Assembly (NCBI GenBank): GCA_028698875.1
Contig: JAQVVR010000002.1
Location: forward strand, 1 to 64,000
Direction: 5' to 3'
Length of the DNA: 64,000 bases
From: Candidatus Izemoplasmatales bacterium
GTDB lineage: Bacteria; Bacillota_I; Bacilli_A; Izemoplasmatales; Hujiaoplasmataceae
A program made the translations under genes and the position numbers. Positions within the stretch are counted from its first letter, which is position 1, and each line of letters begins with the position of its first letter. Positions 63,489 to 64,000 of the stretch are shown piece by piece. The notes below the pieces were generated by a model that did no database searches, was not told where the DNA came from, and saw only the letters and a program-made list of their open reading frames with translations.

Positions 63489-64000
63489 ATGAGAAATATT
63501 AATGTTTTAGTTGCGGATGATGAATTTCGAATTCGAAAATTGTTAGCCGAATTTCTGCTTCGTGAAGGATATAAAGTAATTGAAGCAGAAGACGGCGAGA
63601 AAGCAATTGATCTTCTGTTTGAGTCCAAAACTAAGATCGATATGGTTATCTTGGATGTGATGATGCCAAAATATGACGGTTGGTTTGTTTTGGAACGAAT
63701 TAGGGAGTTTTCAACCGTTCCTGTAATCATGCTAACCGCAAGAAGCGACGAATACGACCAATTAAAAGGGTTCAAACTGGGAGCGGATGACTATGTTACA
63801 AAACCATTTTCTCCTTCGGTTTTAATGGCTCGAATTAACAAGATTATCAAGCGTGATAAAGTTGACATTGAAGAAATGCTTTTTGGAACGATAAAGATGT
63901 CGCTTTTATCCCGCGAAGTATTTGTTAATGGAAAACGAGTTGATCTAACTCCCAAAGAATTCGAATTGCTAAAGTATTTCATTGATAATAAAGGTATTGC
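63489..64000 (+). CDS. OmpR/PhoB-type response regulator, 3' end outside the window
   Basis: The receiver domain is complete: acidic pair ADDEF (about 9-13), phosphoacceptor Asp in VILDVMMPKYDGW (about 54-66), Thr in MLTARS and Lys in YVTKPF. It is followed by the start of an OmpR-type winged helix (GKRVDLTPKEFELLKYF). The ATG at 63489 overlaps the stop of a three-codon minigene; AAGGAAG (63470-63476) is ideally spaced for the minigene rather than for this gene. A sensor kinase is expected downstream. Confidence 0.92.
   Translation, partial: MRNINVLVADDEFRIRKLLAEFLLREGYKVIEAEDGEKAIDLLFESKTKIDMVILDVMMPKYDGWFVLERIREFSTVPVIMLTARSDEYDQLKGFKLGADDYVTKPFSPSVLMARINKIIKRDKVDIEEMLFGTIKMSLLSREVFVNGKRVDLTPKEFELLKYFIDNKGI

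Overview
The window is AT-rich, gene-dense bacterial DNA of low-G+C Gram-positive type. TGA is used as a stop codon (for example at 921-923 and 6005-6007), so this is not the Mycoplasma/Spiroplasma code. The gene content fits an anaerobic, fermentative member of the Mycoplasmatota/Bacillota border, for example an Acholeplasma- or Izemoplasma-like organism: V-type ATPase, a BMP-type nucleoside ABC importer, acetate kinase, GTP-dependent PEP carboxykinase, iron-sulfur serine dehydratase, tryptophanase, desulfoferrodoxin, many lipoproteins, and no peptidoglycan synthesis genes apart from UppP and VanZ-like proteins. The taxonomy is an inference from gene content only.

Layout. 1-1.9 kb: 3' end of a V-ATPase operon (B and D subunits) facing yidD. 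2.1-7.1 kb: nucleoside-type BMP lipoprotein and its ABC importer. 7.1-13.6 kb: ytxK-like methyltransferase, ackA, an anchored surface protein and dnaE. 13.7-17.8 kb: a B12-binding radical SAM gene divergent from uvrB and a VanZ-like gene. 17.9-20.5 kb: an operon of two related SHOCT-like proteins, a DUF2089 regulator and an MFS exporter. 20.6-26.1 kb: serine dehydratase, an RlmD/TrmA-type methyltransferase, a YfcC-family carrier and an unknown protein. 26.3-28.6 kb (minus): a BlaI-type repressor fused to a dead metallopeptidase-like domain, with a secreted S41 peptidase. 28.8-33.1 kb: an MMPL/RND exporter with a coiled-coil lipoprotein, divergent from its TetR regulator. 33.2-35.2 kb: an ArsR-regulated metal(loid) operon (permease, ferredoxin with a cysteine-rich tail, small CxxC redox protein). 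35.3-37.1 kb (minus): PEP carboxykinase.

37.1-40.9 kb: tryptophanase lying between two very AT-rich non-coding islands of about 1.2 kb that share short GCCATATATAG-type repeats. 40.9-53.3 kb: two ABC export modules, one with a membrane domain fused in frame to its ATPase, ending in a 1506-residue repeat lipoprotein. 53.4-58.5 kb: VIT1-like ferritin/transporter (minus), split transketolase, a second YwaF-like membrane protein, DUF2804 and DUF1292 proteins. 58.6-64 kb: desulfoferrodoxin, tandem uppP paralogues, an exopolysaccharide regulatory trio (Wzz-like, BY-kinase, PHP phosphatase) and the start of an OmpR-type response regulator.

Regulatory DNA is unusually readable. Many promoters have a 17-bp spacer and several have a TGN extended -10. 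Terminator hairpins often overlap the 3' ends of genes. One group of genes starts 3-5 nt after a GGTGAT Shine-Dalgarno, including two genes with a TTG start. The most interesting leads are the BlaI-pseudopeptidase/S41 operon with its consensus promoter and cop-box-like operator, the ArsR operon with its sequestered ribosome site and cysteine-rich ferredoxin, the YwaF-ABC fusion with an internal ribosome site, the three-protein SHOCT-motif operon, and the twin repeat islands around tryptophanase.
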